Below are positions 63,611-64,000 of a stretch of DNA of 64,000 nt, piece by piece (position 1 is the stretch's first letter; every line of letters begins with the position of its first letter). The stretch lies in contig NZ_JAFCKT010000003.1 in the NCBI RefSeq assembly GCF_018129985.1, positions 466,501 through 530,500 on the forward strand. Direction: 5' to 3'. Origin of the DNA: Bradyrhizobium sp. SZCCT0148. GTDB taxonomy: Bacteria > Pseudomonadota > Alphaproteobacteria > Rhizobiales > Xanthobacteraceae. The position numbers and the translations under genes are program-made. The notes beneath the pieces were generated by a model, which saw only the letters and a list, made by a program, of their open reading frames with translations, ran no database searches and was not told where the DNA came from.

Positions 63611-64000
63611 ATGGCGAGCGATCCGTTGGCACTGTTCGTCGTCTACAACACGAATGTTGGAATTCGATTCATGCGCAATGCTTCAGACATCATCCGCACG
63701 GTCTCGCGACACACGCTGGCCTATATGCTGTTTTCGATGAGTGAGTTGTTTCGGCACTACGATGAATTCGATCCGCTGGACCTTCTGATCGTTCACGCGG
63801 TCCTCAACGCGAATGTCATCCACGTGATGAACGATCCGGTGTTGGACGAGCAGTTCTCCAGCATTCACGACGTCGAGCCGGATGTGATCAAGCAGGGGAT
63901 TTCTCGTGCTGCGCTGTCTCGCTTCCTCAGCCTGCCGCTCGAGACGGTTCGCCGTCGCGTGACCGGGCTGAAGAGGCGGAAGATTCTCGAAGAGACTGAA
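63611..64000 (+). CDS. Partial winged-helix-like regulator (runs off the window)
   Basis: The frame opens at the ATG at 63611 (MASDPLALFVVYNTNVGIRF) and stays open for 130 codons to the last base of the window, so the 3' end is missing. The C-terminal part seen is a helix-turn-helix-like segment (RAALSRFLSLPLETVRRRVT, then GLKRRKIL), as in small winged-helix regulators. The preceding part (LLIVHAVLNANVIHVMNDPV) is helical. It has only a weak ribosome site; an ATG at 63671 is possible. The full sequence is needed to name the family. Confidence 0.7.
   Translation, partial: MASDPLALFVVYNTNVGIRFMRNASDIIRTVSRHTLAYMLFSMSELFRHYDEFDPLDLLIVHAVLNANVIHVMNDPVLDEQFSSIHDVEPDVIKQGISRAALSRFLSLPLETVRRRVTGLKRRKILEETE

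Overview
The window looks like chromosomal DNA from a Bradyrhizobium-type alphaproteobacterium (Nitrobacteraceae, Hyphomicrobiales). The support is high-GC coding throughout, a C-minus form of ribosomal protein L36, a BacA-like peptide ABC transporter, and several families of short intergenic repeats that I recognise from Bradyrhizobium and Rhodopseudomonas genomes. This assignment rests on recognition, not on a database search. No rRNA, tRNA, CRISPR array, prophage or insertion sequence was seen.

Layout. 1-10 kb is catabolic: a DUF3616 secreted protein, an amidase next to a fused indolepyruvate ferredoxin oxidoreductase with a divergent Lrp/AsnC regulator, and a three-gene operon (FAH-family hydrolase, flavin monooxygenase, Ldh-family dehydrogenase). 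10.3-14.4 kb is one very large c-di-GMP protein with five GAF repeats plus GGDEF and EAL domains. 14.4-26.1 kb is an exopolysaccharide locus: galE, a WecG/TagA transferase, a Wzz/Wzc-like co-polymerase with a degenerate kinase domain, a methyltransferase, three further glycosyltransferases, a Wzy/O-antigen-ligase-like membrane protein and a CelD/FemAB-like acyltransferase. It ends in a strong terminator.

26-38 kb is a mosaic of small units: wrbA, pirin and an SDR under a divergent LysR regulator; a TctC/Bug binding protein; a membrane cyclase, a YbaK-type deacylase and a haloacid dehalogenase; an HxlR/SDR divergent pair; an amidohydrolase behind a 37-bp dyad operator; rpmJ; and several small secreted or unknown proteins. 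38.9-40.0 kb is gene-free and built from three repeat families, one of them a roughly 700-bp element with a structured core. 40-45 kb holds a cytochrome c, the glcDEF glycolate oxidase operon and a lysine-rich histone-H1-like protein. 45.7-51 kb holds a porin, the BacA-like ABC transporter, an L-lactate permease and a META-domain protein.

52-55 kb is groES-groEL with a sigma70-type promoter and a CIRCE operator, and with a repeat lodged between the two genes. 55-64 kb holds a lipoprotein, an orphan cheZ, an L,D-transpeptidase behind a nested inverted repeat of about 114 bp, a DUF2076 protein, a glycosyltransferase/ChbG-deacetylase pair that may build and deacetylate a lipid-linked amino sugar, hisG-hisZ, a small protein, and a truncated winged-helix-like regulator that runs off the end.

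I found no clear new defence or mobile system. The best candidates for undescribed biology are the nested inverted repeat at 56767-56880, the structured repeat at 39080-39790, the dyad at 35892-35928, the five-GAF c-di-GMP protein and the glycosyltransferase/ChbG pair.
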